From: Thalassospiraceae bacterium
GTDB taxonomy: Bacteria > Pseudomonadota > Alphaproteobacteria > Rhodospirillales > Magnetovibrionaceae
DNA length: 14,052 bases
Direction: 5' to 3'
Assembly: GCA_030638205.1 (NCBI GenBank)
Contig: DAOWFB010000077.1
Location: 1-14,052, forward strand
Part shown: in pieces, positions 12,951-14,052 of the stretch
Numbering within the stretch: position 1 is the first letter of the stretch
Layout: each line of letters opens with the position of its first letter
Translations under genes and position numbers: made by a program
The notes under the pieces: generated by a model
The model's database searches: none
Told to the model about the DNA's origin: nothing
The model's input: only the letters and a program-made list of their open reading frames with translations

Positions 12951-14052
12951 CCAAAAATGCTTTCAAATAATTTCTCGAAAATATTTGGCCCTGTTGGCAC
13001 ATCTGCATAGTCACCGGGCGGCCCATCATCAGGTATTTTTCGCCATGCGCTAACCGGCCCCGTTGCAGAGGCCATATAATCTTTCCACATTTGCGCCGGT
13101 ATTGAACCGCCAGTAACTTTTTTCATCGGGCTGGAATCATCGTTCCCAACCCAAACCCCGGTTACAAGATTGGGGGTAAAACCGATAAACCATGCATCGC
13201 GATACCCTTGCGAGGTTCCGGTTTTTCCAGCCGCCAAATAACCAAGCCGGGCTTTTTTTCCGGTACCTTTTTTACCAACAATTACACGCTCAAGCATGGA
13301 GCGCATCTGTTTTACATGCCCGGGCTTTATCATTCTTCCAAGGCCGGAACCGCTACGGGTATAGATGGCTTTACCGGAACTATCTTTAATTTCACTTATG
13401 GCATAGGGCCATACTCCAAAACCGCCATTGGCAAACACGCCATAGGCAGATGTAAGCTCAAGCAAGGTTGTATCGCTGACCCCTAGTGCCAACGCCGGGG
13501 TAGATGCCAACGCACCACCAATGCCAAGACGGCGTGCAGTATTTTTTACCCGCTCCCGCCCAGCACGTTCAGAAATTTTTACCGCAACCGTGTTGATGGA
13601 ACGCTCCAATGCATCAGACATGGTTATATCGCCCAGATATTCGCGATTGAAATTTTTAGGCCACCAGCCATCAACGGTTAGCGGTTTATCGCTAAAGATA
13701 CTGCTGGGGCTTAAGCCCGCCTCAAGACCAGCTAAAAAAACCACCGGTTTAAAAGCAGACCCCGGCTGACGGTTAGCTTGCAGTGCATGATTAAATTTAT
13801 TTTGTCGCCAGCTTTTGCTCCCGACCATGGCCAGTACCGCACCATCCGGTGCAATGGATAACATGGCGGCTTCCGATGCATTTACTTTCATGGCCGGGCC
13901 ATTTTTACCCATCCATTTAGTGACGGTTTTTTCAGCCTTTTTCTGCAGCCCTGAATCAAGGGTGGTTATTACCGTGATGTCTTGGTCAAGGGTTACAAAA
14001 TCAGGTGCCAGCTTAAGAACCCAATCGGTAAAATGGCGGGCAAGATTTGAAC
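12944..14052 (-). CDS. Class A penicillin-binding protein, transpeptidase part (5' end outside window)
   Basis: The frame is open from the TAA at 12944-12946 to the right edge, giving 368 visible residues; the ATG at 13912 is internal, because homologous sequence continues upstream of it (LDQDITVITTLDSGLQ). The beta-lactam-binding transpeptidase triad is complete: SxxK in GSAFKP, SxN in ERSINT and KTGT in AAGKTGTSQ (about visible residues 98-101, 151-153 and 276-279). It cross-links peptidoglycan peptides in the periplasm, and the usual N-terminal membrane anchor and glycosyltransferase domain should lie beyond the edge. The VITTLDSGLQ segment runs almost directly into the transpeptidase without the long OB-type insertion of E. 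coli PBP1A, so this resembles the shorter 1A-like proteins. The glycosyltransferase part is not seen, so the class A assignment rests on family resemblance. Confidence 0.9.
   Translation of the reverse strand, partial: SNLARHFTDWVLKLAPDFVTLDQDITVITTLDSGLQKKAEKTVTKWMGKNGPAMKVNASEAAMLSIAPDGAVLAMVGSKSWRQNKFNHALQANRQPGSAFKPVVFLAGLEAGLSPSSIFSDKPLTVDGWWPKNFNREYLGDITMSDALERSINTVAVKISERAGRERVKNTARRLGIGGALASTPALALGVSDTTLLELTSAYGVFANGGFGVWPYAISEIKDSSGKAIYTRSGSGLGRMIKPGHVKQMRSMLERVIVGKKGTGKKARLGYLAAGKTGTSQGYRDAWFIGFTPNLVTGVWVGNDDSSPMKKVTGGSIPAQMWKDYMASATGPVSAWRKIPDDGPPGDYADVPTGPNIFEKLFESIFGK

Noticed and set aside
13912..13912. ATG at 13912 as the start of the penicillin-binding protein
   Set aside because: The same frame continues to the window edge with family-typical sequence (VITTLDSGLQ), so this ATG is internal and the gene is cut by the window.

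Overview
The window looks like chromosomal DNA of a Gram-negative bacterium, most likely an alphaproteobacterium. The evidence is a cobalt-first (aerobic-type) cobaltochelatase gene cobN next to cobW and a CobP-type kinase, a fused HldE for lipopolysaccharide heptose, and a class A penicillin-binding protein. Base composition is moderate, with many AT-rich codons. There are no tRNA or rRNA genes, insertion sequences or CRISPR arrays, and nothing clearly foreign. The genus cannot be fixed from the sequence alone.

Bases 1-6885 form a late cobalamin (vitamin B12) block. Five minus-strand genes are tightly packed and read cobS > cobC-like phosphatase > cobP > cobW > cobN, with cobN running off the left edge. 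cobT lies divergently on the plus strand. Together they cover cobalt insertion (CobN, with CobW as a likely metal chaperone), activation of cobinamide to GDP-cobinamide (CobP), activation of the lower ligand (CobT), joining of the two halves (CobS) and a probable final dephosphorylation (CobC-like). The 100-bp gap between cobS and cobT holds a sigma70-like promoter for cobT and an inverted repeat around its -10 box. I see no cobalamin riboswitch.

Bases 6895-9430 hold a minus-strand tandem pair of paralogous proteins, both diverged EAL-domain proteins with a similar N-terminal region that may be a decayed GGDEF fold. Both keep some EAL metal-site residues but lack the DDFG and AEGVE signatures, so they are probably c-di-GMP binders or scaffolds rather than phosphodiesterases. 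This pair is the least explained part of the window.

Bases 9616-12913 carry three plus-strand genes: a PPP-family metallophosphatase with an unstable-looking C8 tract and a 12-bp tandem repeat just after its start codon, a UDP-glucuronate decarboxylase, and bifunctional HldE. The last two form an envelope-sugar pair. A hairpin followed by a T-rich run separates the phosphatase from the sugar genes. Convergent with hldE is the 3' part of a class A penicillin-binding protein gene, which runs off the right edge.
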